Part shown: positions 49,898-59,224 of the stretch, piece after piece
Layout: each line of letters opens with the position of its first letter
How positions within the stretch are numbered: the first letter of the stretch is position 1
NCBI GenBank assembly: GCA_052145115.1
Contig: JBKQPG010000104.1
Coordinates: forward strand, 18,238 to 82,237
DNA length: 64,000 nt
Origin: CAIVVT01 sp052145115
GTDB lineage: Bacteria; Acidobacteriota; Terriglobia; Bryobacterales; Bryobacteraceae
Reading direction: 5' to 3'
The notes under the pieces: generated by a model
What the model was told of the DNA's origin: nothing
Seen by the model: the letters and a program-made list of their open reading frames with translations, nothing else
The model's database searches: none
Program-made: the position numbers and the translations under genes

Positions 49898-51115
49898 ATG
49901 GATGGGCTGTTCAGCCGATACCGCAATCTGAGCGCCTTGCTGGCGCTGCTCGCGGGACAGTTGCTGCTCCTGGCCTGGCAGATCAAGGGCGATGGCGAAA
50001 CGCGGCTGATCCGGGTCTGGGCGGTGACGGCCGTGACTCCCGTAATGCGCGGCCTGGAGGCCGTGCGCGGCGGCGCCGGCGGGCTGGCCCAGCGCTGGTT
50101 CATGGCCGGCGCGCTGGAGTCGGAAAACGCGCAACTAAGGCGCCGCACCGCCGAGCTCGAAGTTCGCAACCAGCTTCTGGCCGAACAGTTGCAGCAGGCC
50201 GGCCGGGCCCAGGCGCTGCTCGCATTCCGTAGTCAATTGAGTTCGCGCAGCCTGCCCGCCGGCATTCTGGGCAGCGCGCCGGGCGTGCAGCCGGGCGTGT
50301 TTTTCCTGGACCGCGGATCGCCCGATGGCGTCCAGCGCGGGATGGCGGTGGTGACGGGCGACGGGATCGAGGGCGTGATCGTGGCGGCCTACCCCTCCGC
50401 CTCGCTGATGATGCTGGCCAATAGCCAGGGCTTCGCCGCCAGCGTCATTTCGCAGAAGCACCGCACACCCGGACTGCTCAAGGGCGACGGCAGCTCGTGC
50501 CACGTGGAAGGCATCCGCAACGAGCAGCCGCTGGACGAGGGGGAATGGTTTTACACCAGCGGCGACGACCGGATTTTCCCGCGCGGATTGCGGGTTGGCG
50601 AGGCCCGCAACGTGCGCAACGGCGCTGCGGGCAAGGAGGTCGAGGTGCGGCCCGCGGCGCTGGAGCGCGACGTCTCCGAAGTGCTGATCCTCGTCGACGC
50701 CGTGCACGGGCAGATCCCCGACCTGGCGCTGCCCCCGCAGCCCGAGGTCCAGGTGCTGCCGCCGCCGGAGGCTGCGCCCGAGAGCGCGCCTGCCGCCGTT
50801 GCCGCGCCCGCCGGCGGGGCGACTCCGATGCCCAGAACCGACGCCGATCGCATGAAGGAGCGCTACCAGCGCATCATCGAGGGGCAGGGCATACAGATCG
50901 GCGTGACGCCCTACCGCGCGCCGGATTTCAATCGCCCGCCCGCTCCTCAGCCGCCCGCGCCGGCCCTCCGGCCGCCCGGAGAATCGCCCGCGCCCGGCGC
51001 GTCGCCCCCGGCCGCGCCGCCAGCCGGAAAGGCCGCCTCGGCCGCACCGGCTTCAATGAAAGACGCGCCTAAACGCGCTCCGCCAACGCTGCCCGCCTCG
51101 CAGGAGCCGCGATGA
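49898..51115 (+). CDS. mreC: Rod-shape-determining protein MreC with Pro/Ala-rich tail
   Basis: A 405-residue bitopic membrane protein that links MreB to the elongation synthases. One transmembrane helix (about 12-28), a coiled coil (about 65-105, ENAQLRRRTAELEVRNQLLAEQ) and the tandem beta-barrel domain (about 115-270, RGSPDGVQRGMAVVTGDGIEGVI). From about residue 280 the protein continues as a Pro/Ala-rich, probably disordered periplasmic tail of about 120 residues, longer than in most MreC. It overlaps mreD by 4 bp. Confidence 0.95.
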   Translation: MDGLFSRYRNLSALLALLAGQLLLLAWQIKGDGETRLIRVWAVTAVTPVMRGLEAVRGGAGGLAQRWFMAGALESENAQLRRRTAELEVRNQLLAEQLQQAGRAQALLAFRSQLSSRSLPAGILGSAPGVQPGVFFLDRGSPDGVQRGMAVVTGDGIEGVIVAAYPSASLMMLANSQGFAASVISQKHRTPGLLKGDGSSCHVEGIRNEQPLDEGEWFYTSGDDRIFPRGLRVGEARNVRNGAAGKEVEVRPAALERDVSEVLILVDAVHGQIPDLALPPQPEVQVLPPPEAAPESAPAAVAAPAGGATPMPRTDADRMKERYQRIIEGQGIQIGVTPYRAPDFNRPPAPQPPAPALRPPGESPAPGASPPAAPPAGKAASAAPASMKDAPKRAPPTLPASQEPR

Positions 51116-51648
51116 CGGAATTCGAGAGCTCCACCACGCACATCCCGCCGGACCGCTTGCGGGTGTGGAGCTTTCACCCCGCGACTTGGCTGCTGGTTCC
51201 GCTGGCGGCCATTCTGTTTCAGGTTTATGTGCCGCGGTTCCTGAGCTATCTCTCGTATCTTGAATTGCCGCTTCTCGTGACGGTCTACTTTTCCCTGATG
51301 CGCAGGAATCCGCCCGCCGGAGCGCTCACCGGCTGCCTGATCGGGCTGGCTCAGGATGCCCTGTCGCAGCACTACCTGGGACTGAACGGCATCGCCAAGA
51401 CGCTCATCGGCTACTCGGCGGCCAGCATCAGCCTGCGCTTTGACGTCGACAATGCGGGGCTGCGCTTCCTGCTCGGCTTCACCTTTTTCGTGGCGCACCA
51501 GGTGGTTTTGTGGGTCCTGTCGCGTTCGTTGCTCGGCACGCTGGAGATGCTGCACGTGCCGCAGATGCTCATCGCGGCGTTTCTGAACGCCGCCGTGGCG
51601 CTGCCGCTGTTTCAGGTGTTGGATAGACTGAAAGCGGAGGCGCGGTGA
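51112..51648 (+). CDS. mreD: Rod-shape-determining protein MreD
   Basis: A 178-residue inner-membrane protein with five to six helices, the usual MreD layout: ATWLLVPLAAILFQVYV, LPLLVTVYFSLM, GLAQDALSQHYLGLNGIAKTLIGY and FLLGFTFFVAHQVVLWVL. GLAQDALS..LGLNG is a recognisable MreD segment. It couples MreBC to PBP2 and RodA. Starts inside the mreC stop (ATGA). Confidence 0.92.
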   Translation: MTEFESSTTHIPPDRLRVWSFHPATWLLVPLAAILFQVYVPRFLSYLSYLELPLLVTVYFSLMRRNPPAGALTGCLIGLAQDALSQHYLGLNGIAKTLIGYSAASISLRFDVDNAGLRFLLGFTFFVAHQVVLWVLSRSLLGTLEMLHVPQMLIAAFLNAAVALPLFQVLDRLKAEAR

Positions 51649-51669
51649 TCCGTTCCGCGCCCAGCCGAA

Positions 51670-53580
51670 GTGGCCAGAATCCCCGAGGACCGCGAACACG
51701 AAGCGCCGATCGTCTCGCACCTGGTGCGCGACGACGCCAACTTCGGCGCGGTGCAGGTCGCCATTTTCCAATACCTCACCGTGGCGGTGTTCATCTTTCT
51801 GCTGGCCGGCTACTGGGACCTGCAGGTGCGCAACGAGAGCCTGTATAACACCAAGGCGCTGCAAAACCAGATCAAGTCCCTGCCCATGCCCGCGCCGCGC
51901 GGCCGCATCCTGGACCGCGACGGGCGGGTGATTGTCGACAACCACGCCTCCTACCGGCTGGTGCTGTCGCGCGAGAACCTGCGCGAAGAGCACATCGTGC
52001 CGATTGCGCAGGGTCTCGATCTCGACGTCGACGACCTCGAGACGCTGGTGCGCCGCTATGACAAGCGGCCCAGCTATTACACCATCCCGGTCAAGGAAGA
52101 GCTGACGCCGGCCGAACTGGCGTTTGTCGAGGCGCATCGCAACGCGCAGATGTTCCCCGAGATGGAGCTGATCAAGTCGCAATTCCGGCTCTACCCGCAG
52201 GGCGGGTTCGCATCGCACCTGATCGGCTACGTGGGCGAAATCAGCGACGCCGAGTTGAACTCGCCCGAGTGGGCCAACCACAATCCGGGCGACCTGATCG
52301 GCAAGATGGGGGTCGAGCGCAACAACAACGAGATCCTGACGGGCATCGACGGTCAGCGTCAGGTGGTGGTGGACAACCGCATGAACACGCGCCAGGTGCT
52401 GGGCGTGAAGCCCGCCGTGCCGGGCAAGGACCTGCGCCTGACCATCGATCTCGACCTGCAGACCGTGGCCGAGCTGGCCATGGAAGGGCGGCGCGGGGCG
52501 GTAGTGGCCCTCGTGCCCGCCACCGGCGAAGTGCTGGCGCTGGTCTCCACGCCGGGCTACGATCCCAATCACTTCGTCGGGCGCATCAATTCGCGCGAGT
52601 GGAAGGCCTTGACCGAGGACCCCAATAAGCCGCTGTTCAACCGCGCGCTGCAGTCGCAACTGGCGCCGGGATCGACGTTCAAGCCGATTGTGGCTCTTGC
52701 GGCGCTGGAAACAGGCGCCATCGACGAGAATTTCGAGATCCACTGCGCCGGCGGAGCGGATTTCTTCGGCCGCTATTTCAAATGCCACAAGAAGGGCGGG
52801 CATGGGGCCGTCACCTTGCATAAAGGCATCACCCAGAGCTGCGACGTCTATTTCTATAACGTCGGCCTGAAGACTGGCATCGACAACATCGCCAAATATG
52901 CCGAGATGGTGGGCTACGGCAGAAAGACGGGCATCGACCTGCCGGGGGAAAAGGAGGGCGTAGTGCCCTCGACGGCATGGAAGATCCGCACCTTCCGCGA
53001 GAAGTGGTACGAGGGCGAAACGGTCAGCGTGGCCATCGGCCAGGGCGCCACTACCATCACGCCGCTGCAACTGGCTTACGCCTTCAGCGGGCTGGTCAAC
53101 AAGGGTGTGTGGATGCGCCCGCATCTCGTCGAGGATGGGCGGCGGCCGCAGGTGGACCACACCGCGGCGATCAGTCCGTTGAACCTCGGCAAGGTGCTGG
53201 ACGGCATGTGCGGCGTGGTCAATGAGGGCGGCACCGGCGCCTCGGCGCGGCTGCCGGACATCATGCTGTGCGGCAAGACGGGCTCCTCGCAGCGCGCCTC
53301 GAACGATTTCCTGAAGACCAGGAAGGGCGAGGAGGAGTTCAAGGACGACGCCTGGTTCGTCGGTTTCGCCTCGCGCGACAATCCGGAAATCGTGGTTGCC
53401 GCCCTGTTCGAAAACGGCGTGCACGGTAATTTCGCCGCGCCCATCGTGCGCGACGTCATCAAGGCCTACTACGACAAGCAGCGCCGTCAGCGGCAGACCG
53501 GCCCGCTGCCCAGCCTCTCCGCGGCGCTGTCGCTGGCCGGGACCGCGCCGGCAACGCTGGCTGGGGCCAAGGTTCGCTGA
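51670..53580 (+). CDS. mrdA: Penicillin-binding protein 2 (elongation transpeptidase)
   Basis: A 636-residue class B PBP that cross-links new peptidoglycan during elongation with RodA. One helix near residues 36-54 anchors it. The pedestal segment PAPRGRILDRDGRVIVDNHASYRL is typical. Transpeptidase boxes: SxxK in PGSTFKPIV near residue 336, SxN-type in TQSCDVYFYNVG (Ser-Cys-Asp, as in other PBP2), and KTG in LCGKTGSSQ. GTG 51670 is taken as the start; no clear Shine-Dalgarno. rodA starts 4 bp after its stop. Confidence 0.96.
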   Translation: MARIPEDREHEAPIVSHLVRDDANFGAVQVAIFQYLTVAVFIFLLAGYWDLQVRNESLYNTKALQNQIKSLPMPAPRGRILDRDGRVIVDNHASYRLVLSRENLREEHIVPIAQGLDLDVDDLETLVRRYDKRPSYYTIPVKEELTPAELAFVEAHRNAQMFPEMELIKSQFRLYPQGGFASHLIGYVGEISDAELNSPEWANHNPGDLIGKMGVERNNNEILTGIDGQRQVVVDNRMNTRQVLGVKPAVPGKDLRLTIDLDLQTVAELAMEGRRGAVVALVPATGEVLALVSTPGYDPNHFVGRINSREWKALTEDPNKPLFNRALQSQLAPGSTFKPIVALAALETGAIDENFEIHCAGGADFFGRYFKCHKKGGHGAVTLHKGITQSCDVYFYNVGLKTGIDNIAKYAEMVGYGRKTGIDLPGEKEGVVPSTAWKIRTFREKWYEGETVSVAIGQGATTITPLQLAYAFSGLVNKGVWMRPHLVEDGRRPQVDHTAAISPLNLGKVLDGMCGVVNEGGTGASARLPDIMLCGKTGSSQRASNDFLKTRKGEEEFKDDAWFVGFASRDNPEIVVAALFENGVHGNFAAPIVRDVIKAYYDKQRRQRQTGPLPSLSAALSLAGTAPATLAGAKVR

Positions 53581-53584
53581 GCCG

Positions 53585-54670
53585 ATGCCAATCGTACGCT
53601 ATCGCGTCTTCCGGGATCTGGATTGGCCCATGCTGCTGGTGGCGCTGGCCATCTGCGCGCTGGGCATTCTCCAGATCTACTCCGCCACGCACGGCACGCC
53701 GTGGATGAAGCAGGCGCTGTGGCTGGGCGGCGGGCTGTCCCTGATGTGGCTGCTGGCGCGCATGGATTACCACACCCTTCTGAGCCAGGTGCCGGTGTTC
53801 TACGGCATCCTGTTGGCTCTGCTGGTGCTGACCCTTGCGGCGGGCAGTTACACCGGCGGATCGAGGCGCTGGATTGTGCTCCCCCTGGGCTTTCGTTTTC
53901 AGGCGGCTGAGATCGGCAAAGTGGTGATAGTATTGCTAGTAGCCCGCTATCTGTCCGAGTTGCGCAGCGACCGGCTGGAGTGGGGGGATCTGGTTAGAAT
54001 CGGCCTGCTGGTCGGTGTTCCGGCCGGGCTGGTTTTGGCCGAGCCGGACTTGGGGACGACGCTGACGTATGTCTCCGTTCTGGCGATGGGCATCTTTTTC
54101 GGTGGTGTCCAGTGGCGGCATCTGCTGGTGATCGTGTTGATTACATTGGTGTTGCTGCCATGCGGATGGTATTTGGCGAAGGATTACCAGAAGGCCCGCG
54201 TGTTGACGTTCCTCGATCCCATGAGGGACCCCATGCGCAGCGGCTACCAGGTGATCCAGTCGAAAATTGCGGTGGGCGCCGGTGGCATTTGGGGTAAGGG
54301 AGTCGCTCGCGGCTCTCAGACACAGCTCCGCTTCCTGCCGGTGGCGTACACGGATTTCGTGATCTCGGCGTTTGCCGAGGAGCACGGTTTTGTGGGCATT
54401 TTGGTCTTGTTCGGGCTGTATTTTCTGCTCTTAATGCAGATCGTGCAAAATGCACAAAGAGCGCCGGACCGGGCCGGGATGCTCATATGTATGGGCGTGG
54501 CTACACTGCTTCTGTTTCACCTGCTGGTGAATGCGGGCATGGCGGTGGGCCGCATGCCGACTACCGGCATTCCGCTCCCTCTGATGAGTTACGGAGGGTC
54601 GAGCATGATGTCGGTGTTTGCGATGCTGGGGCTGGTGAACAATGTCCGGCTCCGGCGGTTTGGTACGTGA
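53585..54670 (+). CDS. rodA: Peptidoglycan glycosyltransferase RodA
   Basis: A 361-residue SEDS-family membrane enzyme that polymerises lipid II during elongation. About ten helices are present. SEDS landmarks: GGSRRWIVLPLGFRFQAAEIGKV, the catalytic Asp region EPDLGTTLTYV, then QSKIAVGAGGIWGKG, FLPVAYTDFVISAFAEEHGF and the C-terminal GRMPTTGIPLPLMSYGGSSM. ATG 53585 is directly after the mrdA stop; the frame upstream is inside mrdA. The next 282 bp (54671-54952) separate it from the RNase gene and hold TTGACT at 54821 without a convincing -10 partner. Confidence 0.96.
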   Translation: MPIVRYRVFRDLDWPMLLVALAICALGILQIYSATHGTPWMKQALWLGGGLSLMWLLARMDYHTLLSQVPVFYGILLALLVLTLAAGSYTGGSRRWIVLPLGFRFQAAEIGKVVIVLLVARYLSELRSDRLEWGDLVRIGLLVGVPAGLVLAEPDLGTTLTYVSVLAMGIFFGGVQWRHLLVIVLITLVLLPCGWYLAKDYQKARVLTFLDPMRDPMRSGYQVIQSKIAVGAGGIWGKGVARGSQTQLRFLPVAYTDFVISAFAEEHGFVGILVLFGLYFLLLMQIVQNAQRAPDRAGMLICMGVATLLLFHLLVNAGMAVGRMPTTGIPLPLMSYGGSSMMSVFAMLGLVNNVRLRRFGT

Positions 54671-54952
54671 AGCGATATTGAGTGCGCGGCCGGTTGGGAA
54701 CTCCTTCCGGTGCCAGGTGTCCAATCCAAGGGTTTGCCGAACGCGGCCGGCAATTGCGCGCCGCGCCCCCGGGGAGATCGAGATTTCAAATCGCCTCGCC
54801 CGGGAGGTACAACAGGTTTATTGACTGGACCCCGAGCCGCCTCTGGATCTATTGCGCAAGGTCGCGAGTTCTGGAGCGGCTCGACAGATGCCCGGCACGG
54901 TCGCTCCCGCCCCGCTCCACTCGGTGATCGCTCACCCGAGCGGAGGTTCTGA

Positions 54953-57742
54953 ATGCCGTCCAAGGAACTGGTGATCAGCCAGAACCGTCACGAGACCAAA
55001 GTCGCGATTCTCGAAGACGGGCAACTGGTGGAGATGTATTTTCAGCGGGCCAACGAGTATTCGCTGGCCGGCAGTATCCATAAAGGTCGAGTCACGCGCG
55101 TGCTGCCGGGGATGCAATCGGCGTTCGTCGACCTGGGTCTGGAACGCGACTGCTTCCTGTACGTCTCGGATTTCTTCGAGGAGAACGCCGACGAGATCGA
55201 CCGCGTCGACGACCGCGGGCGCGACGCGCGCGGCCGCGATCGGGACCGCGGGCGGGAGCGTGATTCACACCTGCCGCTGCCCCCGCCGGCTTCACAAGGG
55301 GCCGCGCTGACGCTGACTGAGGATGCGGCCGTCGAAAGCGTGCCCGCGCCCGCTAAGACCCTGGAGCCCGGCGCCGAGTCCGCCGCCCCGGCGGAAGGAA
55401 GCGCCTACGCCGAGGGGCAGCGCGACCATCGCGGGCGCCGCTCGCGCCGCCGCCGCCGCGGAGGCCGGGGCTTCCCCGAGTCGAAGTATGCATCGCCCAC
55501 CTCGGCGCCGGAAGCGCCGAGCGTGGGGCAAGAGCCGGGGGAAGGCCCGGAGGAACAGCCGGCTGCCGCCGCGCCGGCCGCCGACGAGATCGTGCTCCTG
55601 CCGGGCGAGTCCCTGGCGAAATACCGCCGCGCGCAGCCCATCGCGTCCCCTCCGGCCGCCAACCACGACGAGACGCGGGAAGCTCGCGCGCCTGTCGCAG
55701 ACGCGGCTTCGCCGGAAGTCGAGGTTGAGGAACTGGAAGCGGAGGACTTCGACGCTTCGGAAGAGGATGCCGTGGAGGCGATTCTCGACCGCGTGGACGA
55801 GATGGAGGAGCGGGCCGACGCGGTGGCGGACGAAGTGGCTGTAGCCCAGAGCCCGTCCGGCCAACTGGCGGAAGAGGTCGAAGGCGAAGTAGCCGAGGAC
55901 CAGGAGTCTCGACTGGAAGCCGGCGAGGCCGGCAGTGGTCAGGTATGGCAAGAGCAGCCGCAAGCGCCGCTGGCAACCGCGCCCGTGGCCGAGTCCCCCG
56001 TGGAGCAAGACCAGGCCGTGGCGGGCGAGGAGGCCGGGGAAGGCTCCGAGCCGGGCGGCGAAGCTGACGAGGAAGAAGCTGACGAGGAAGAAGCGGCCGC
56101 GGAAGGTGCGGAGCGCGCGACGCCGGAGGGCGCGACCGGGGAAGGCCCGGAAAGCGCGGCCGCACCCGCTGTGCCGGGCGAGGGCGCGGAGGGCGCGGCT
56201 GCGCCCGAGAACCTCGCGGCGAATCTGCGCCCGCAGGGTGCGCGCATCGGGCACCGGATGTCGCGGCGCATGCGCCGCCGGTCCCGCCTCTCCGGTCAGC
56301 CCCCAGCGCCGGCCGCCGAGGCCCCGCCCGAAGTCCGGACGGATGTGGAAGCGCCGCCGCCGGAAGCCGTCCAGCCGGAGCTGGAGCGCGTGATCGAGCG
56401 GCCCGATCGCATCAGCCAGGAGCGCACCAGCCAGGAGCGCGAGAGCCGCGACCGCGACAACCGGGACCGCGACAGCCGCGAGCGCGACAGCCGCGAGCGC
56501 GAAGGCCGCGACCGCGACAAGGGCCGCGAGCGCCCGCCGCTGCCCCTGATTTCCGACCTGCTGAAGGAAGGCCAGGAGATCATCGTCCAGATCGCCAAGG
56601 AGCCGCTCGGGCAGAAGGGCGCGCGCATTACGTCGCACATCGCGCTGCCGGGCCGCTACGTCGTTTACATGCCTACGGTCGAGCACCTCGGAGTGTCGCG
56701 CAAGATCGGCAGCGACGAGGAACGCCTGCGGCTGAAGAGGATCCTCCAGAAGCACCGCGAGGGGATCGCCGGCGGGTTCATCATGCGCACCGCGGGCGAG
56801 GGCCGCACCGAAGAGGAGATCGCGGCCGATATCCAGTACCTGGCCCATCTGTGGCTCGATATCCGCGGCAAGGCCGAGAAGCGCCGCGCGCCCCTGCTGC
56901 TGCATCACGACGTGGAAGTGGTCCAGCGTCTGCTGCGCGATCAGTTGACCGACGGCTTCAAGGCCGTTTGGGTGGACAACGAGGATCTGTACGAGCAGGT
57001 GCTCCACGCCGTGGAGCGCATCGCCCCGCACCTGCTCAGCCGGGTCAAGATGTACACCCGCGTGGATCCGATCTTCGACGCCTTCGGCATCACGCAGGAG
57101 CTGGAAAAGGCGCTGCGGCCGAAGGTCTGGCTCAAGTCGGGCGGCTACATCGTCATCAACCAGACCGAGGCGCTGGTGGCCATCGACGTGAACACCGGCA
57201 AGTACGTCGGCAAGTCGAACCGGCTGGAGGACACCATCGTCAAGACCAACGTCGAGGCGGTGAAGGAGATCGTGCGCCAGGTGCGGCTGCGCGACCTGGG
57301 CGGCATCATCGTGGTCGACTTCATCGACATGGACGAACGCAAGAACCGCCAGCGCGTGATGCAGGCGCTGGAGGAGACCATGCGCCTCGACAAGGCGCCC
57401 TACAAGATTCTCCAGTTCAACGATTTCGGCCTGGTGGCGATTACGCGCAAGCGGGTCAAGCAAAGCCTGGAGCGCGCGCTGTGCTCGCCCTGTCCGTATT
57501 GCGAGGGCTCGGGCTACGTGAAGAGCGTGGCGACGGTGATCAGCGAAATCCTGATGCAGGCCCAGAAGTACGCCAAGGTGGTGGACGGCAAGGAGTGCAT
57601 CCTGCGCGTCAATCCTGAGATTGCGGGGGTGCTGCAATCCACCCAGACCAATTGCCTCGAGGAACTGGAGGAGATTCTCGGACGGCCGGTACTGGTAACC
57701 TCCGACAACCTGCTGCACCAGGAGAAGTTCGACCTGACGTGA
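54953..57742 (+). CDS. Ribonuclease E/G family endoribonuclease with large S1-domain insert
   Basis: A 929-residue single-strand endoribonuclease for rRNA processing and mRNA decay. The S1 domain begins IHKGRVTRVLPGMQSAFVDLGL (42-63) and resumes only at ISDLLKEGQEIIVQIAKEPLGQKG near residue 530. Between them are about 450 residues of low-complexity sequence: Pro/Ala/Glu-rich acidic parts with tandem ADEEE, short RRSRRRRR and RMRRRSR patches, and a run of RDRDSRERD repeats. The catalytic domain is normal: IDVNTGKYVGKSN and VVDFIDMDERKNR carry the metal Asp residues and CPYC the zinc-link. GGAGG lies six bases before ATG. Position after mre-rodA matches rng in many bacteria. Confidence 0.93.
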   Translation: MPSKELVISQNRHETKVAILEDGQLVEMYFQRANEYSLAGSIHKGRVTRVLPGMQSAFVDLGLERDCFLYVSDFFEENADEIDRVDDRGRDARGRDRDRGRERDSHLPLPPPASQGAALTLTEDAAVESVPAPAKTLEPGAESAAPAEGSAYAEGQRDHRGRRSRRRRRGGRGFPESKYASPTSAPEAPSVGQEPGEGPEEQPAAAAPAADEIVLLPGESLAKYRRAQPIASPPAANHDETREARAPVADAASPEVEVEELEAEDFDASEEDAVEAILDRVDEMEERADAVADEVAVAQSPSGQLAEEVEGEVAEDQESRLEAGEAGSGQVWQEQPQAPLATAPVAESPVEQDQAVAGEEAGEGSEPGGEADEEEADEEEAAAEGAERATPEGATGEGPESAAAPAVPGEGAEGAAAPENLAANLRPQGARIGHRMSRRMRRRSRLSGQPPAPAAEAPPEVRTDVEAPPPEAVQPELERVIERPDRISQERTSQERESRDRDNRDRDSRERDSREREGRDRDKGRERPPLPLISDLLKEGQEIIVQIAKEPLGQKGARITSHIALPGRYVVYMPTVEHLGVSRKIGSDEERLRLKRILQKHREGIAGGFIMRTAGEGRTEEEIAADIQYLAHLWLDIRGKAEKRRAPLLLHHDVEVVQRLLRDQLTDGFKAVWVDNEDLYEQVLHAVERIAPHLLSRVKMYTRVDPIFDAFGITQELEKALRPKVWLKSGGYIVINQTEALVAIDVNTGKYVGKSNRLEDTIVKTNVEAVKEIVRQVRLRDLGGIIVVDFIDMDERKNRQRVMQALEETMRLDKAPYKILQFNDFGLVAITRKRVKQSLERALCSPCPYCEGSGYVKSVATVISEILMQAQKYAKVVDGKECILRVNPEIAGVLQSTQTNCLEELEEILGRPVLVTSDNLLHQEKFDLT

Positions 57743-57803
57743 TCTCCGCGCGGCTCTCCGGCCGCTTCGCGCGCCGCCGGCCCTGAACGGGCGCGGGGCG
57801 TTA

Positions 57804-59153
57804 TCAGCTCTTGAACAGGTCCGCCCAGGGCCCGCGCCACGCGCGCCCGAGCAGGCGGTTGGCCTCGGCGTCGCCGGGGAACTCTTCGCGCTGCGCGTCC
57901 CACTTCAGCTTCCGCCCGGTGGCCAGCGCGATGTTGCCCAGGTGCGCCACGGTCGTGGACCTGTGCCCCGTGGCCACGTCGCAGGGGCACTCCCGGCCAT
58001 CGCGCAGAACTGCGATGAATGCCTGGGCGTGCGCCCGCGTAGCGTCCGCGCCCTGCCGGGTGCGGCGCGCGATGCGTGTCTCCGTGGACAACTCGCCGGG
58101 CCGCGCCAGCCACGGCGCGGGCTTGAAATCCGGATAGATCTCCCACATTAGCCGGTCGACGAACAGCGCACCGTTGGCGCCGTAGAAGGCCATTCCGTTG
58201 GGACGGTCGAACTCGCCGCGCGCGTTGTAATAGCGCAGCTCCGGCGTCCGTCCGCCCAGGCCGTGCGCGCTGTAGAGGCACGCTTCGTAGCTCATGACGA
58301 AGCCCGGGTATTCGTAGGTCGCCTGGATGAGGTCGGGGACGTCGCCGTCGTCGCGCAACACGTACCGGCCGCCGGAAGCGGAAACGGCGGCGGGCGCTGC
58401 GGCGTTCATGATCTGGTGCACGGTGTCGAAGCGGTGCGTGCCGTAGTCGGTGATGATGCCGCCGGAGTAGTCGTGGAACCAGCGGAACGTGGGGCCGTGA
58501 CGCAGCCGGTTGTAGGCGTGCTCCGGCGCGGCGCCCAGGTACAGGGCCCAATCCATATCGCCGGGAGCGCTGCCGTCGGGAGCGTGGCCGATGCCCTCGG
58601 GCGACAGGTTGGCGTAGTTCCACACGCGCACGAAATGCACCGGCCCGAGTTCGCCGGAGCGGATGATTCCGGCGGCCTCGGCCAGGTGTGGCGCCGAGCG
58701 GTGCTGGGTGCCGACCTGGACGATGCGCCCGCTGCGGCGCGCGGCCTCCACCATGGCGCGGCCCTCGCGGATGTTGTGCGCCAGGGGCTTCTCGACGTAC
58801 ACGTGCTTGCCCGCCTGGCACGCCAGAATGGTGACCGCCGCGTGCCAGTGGTCGGGCGTCGAGACAACCACGGCGTCGATGTCGTTGCGCTCGAGGACCG
58901 GCCTGAAATCCTGCACGGCGGTCGCGCCGGCGCCGGCCCAGCCGCGCGCCTTTTCAGCCTGCCGCAGCCACACGTCGCACAGTGCCACGAACTCGACGTC
59001 GGGGAGCTCGCGCATGAATCCGGCGACGTAGGAGCCGCGCCCGCCGCATCCGATCAGGCCCAGGCGGACGCGCCGGTTGGCGCCCATGATCCGGGCGTAG
59101 GAGCCGGCCGTCCATCCGGCGGCGAACTTAAGGAGCGACCTGCGTGTTGGCAT
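57804..59153 (-). CDS. Tat-exported Gfo/Idh/MocA oxidoreductase
   Basis: A 449-residue NAD(P)-dependent sugar or inositol oxidoreductase. The N-terminus MPTRRSLLKFAAGWTAGSYA is a Tat signal. The Rossmann loop is LGLIGCGGRGSYVAG, and VEKPLAHNIREG carries the conserved EKP. RWFHDYSGGIITDYGTHRFD is the family's substrate-side segment with catalytic Asp/His. Such exported members with bound cofactor act on periplasmic sugars or glycans. ATG 59153 is chosen for the Tat signal. It is divergent from the next gene. Confidence 0.92.
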   Translation of the reverse strand: MPTRRSLLKFAAGWTAGSYARIMGANRRVRLGLIGCGGRGSYVAGFMRELPDVEFVALCDVWLRQAEKARGWAGAGATAVQDFRPVLERNDIDAVVVSTPDHWHAAVTILACQAGKHVYVEKPLAHNIREGRAMVEAARRSGRIVQVGTQHRSAPHLAEAAGIIRSGELGPVHFVRVWNYANLSPEGIGHAPDGSAPGDMDWALYLGAAPEHAYNRLRHGPTFRWFHDYSGGIITDYGTHRFDTVHQIMNAAAPAAVSASGGRYVLRDDGDVPDLIQATYEYPGFVMSYEACLYSAHGLGGRTPELRYYNARGEFDRPNGMAFYGANGALFVDRLMWEIYPDFKPAPWLARPGELSTETRIARRTRQGADATRAHAQAFIAVLRDGRECPCDVATGHRSTTVAHLGNIALATGRKLKWDAQREEFPGDAEANRLLGRAWRGPWADLFKS

Positions 59154-59224
59154 CGAAGACCCGGCGATGAGCACGATTCTACAGCCTTGCGAGCGCTCTC
59201 GTCCGCCGTTAGGATTGGGATGCT

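Noticed and set aside
50947..53424. 825-residue antisense frame opposite mreC-mreD-mrdA
   Set aside because: It spans three well-supported genes and shows no domain.
55292..57718. 808-residue antisense open frame opposite the RNase E/G gene
   Set aside because: GC-rich DNA keeps stops rare; the translation is His/Leu/Ala/Arg noise and the sense frame has exact RNase E/G motifs.
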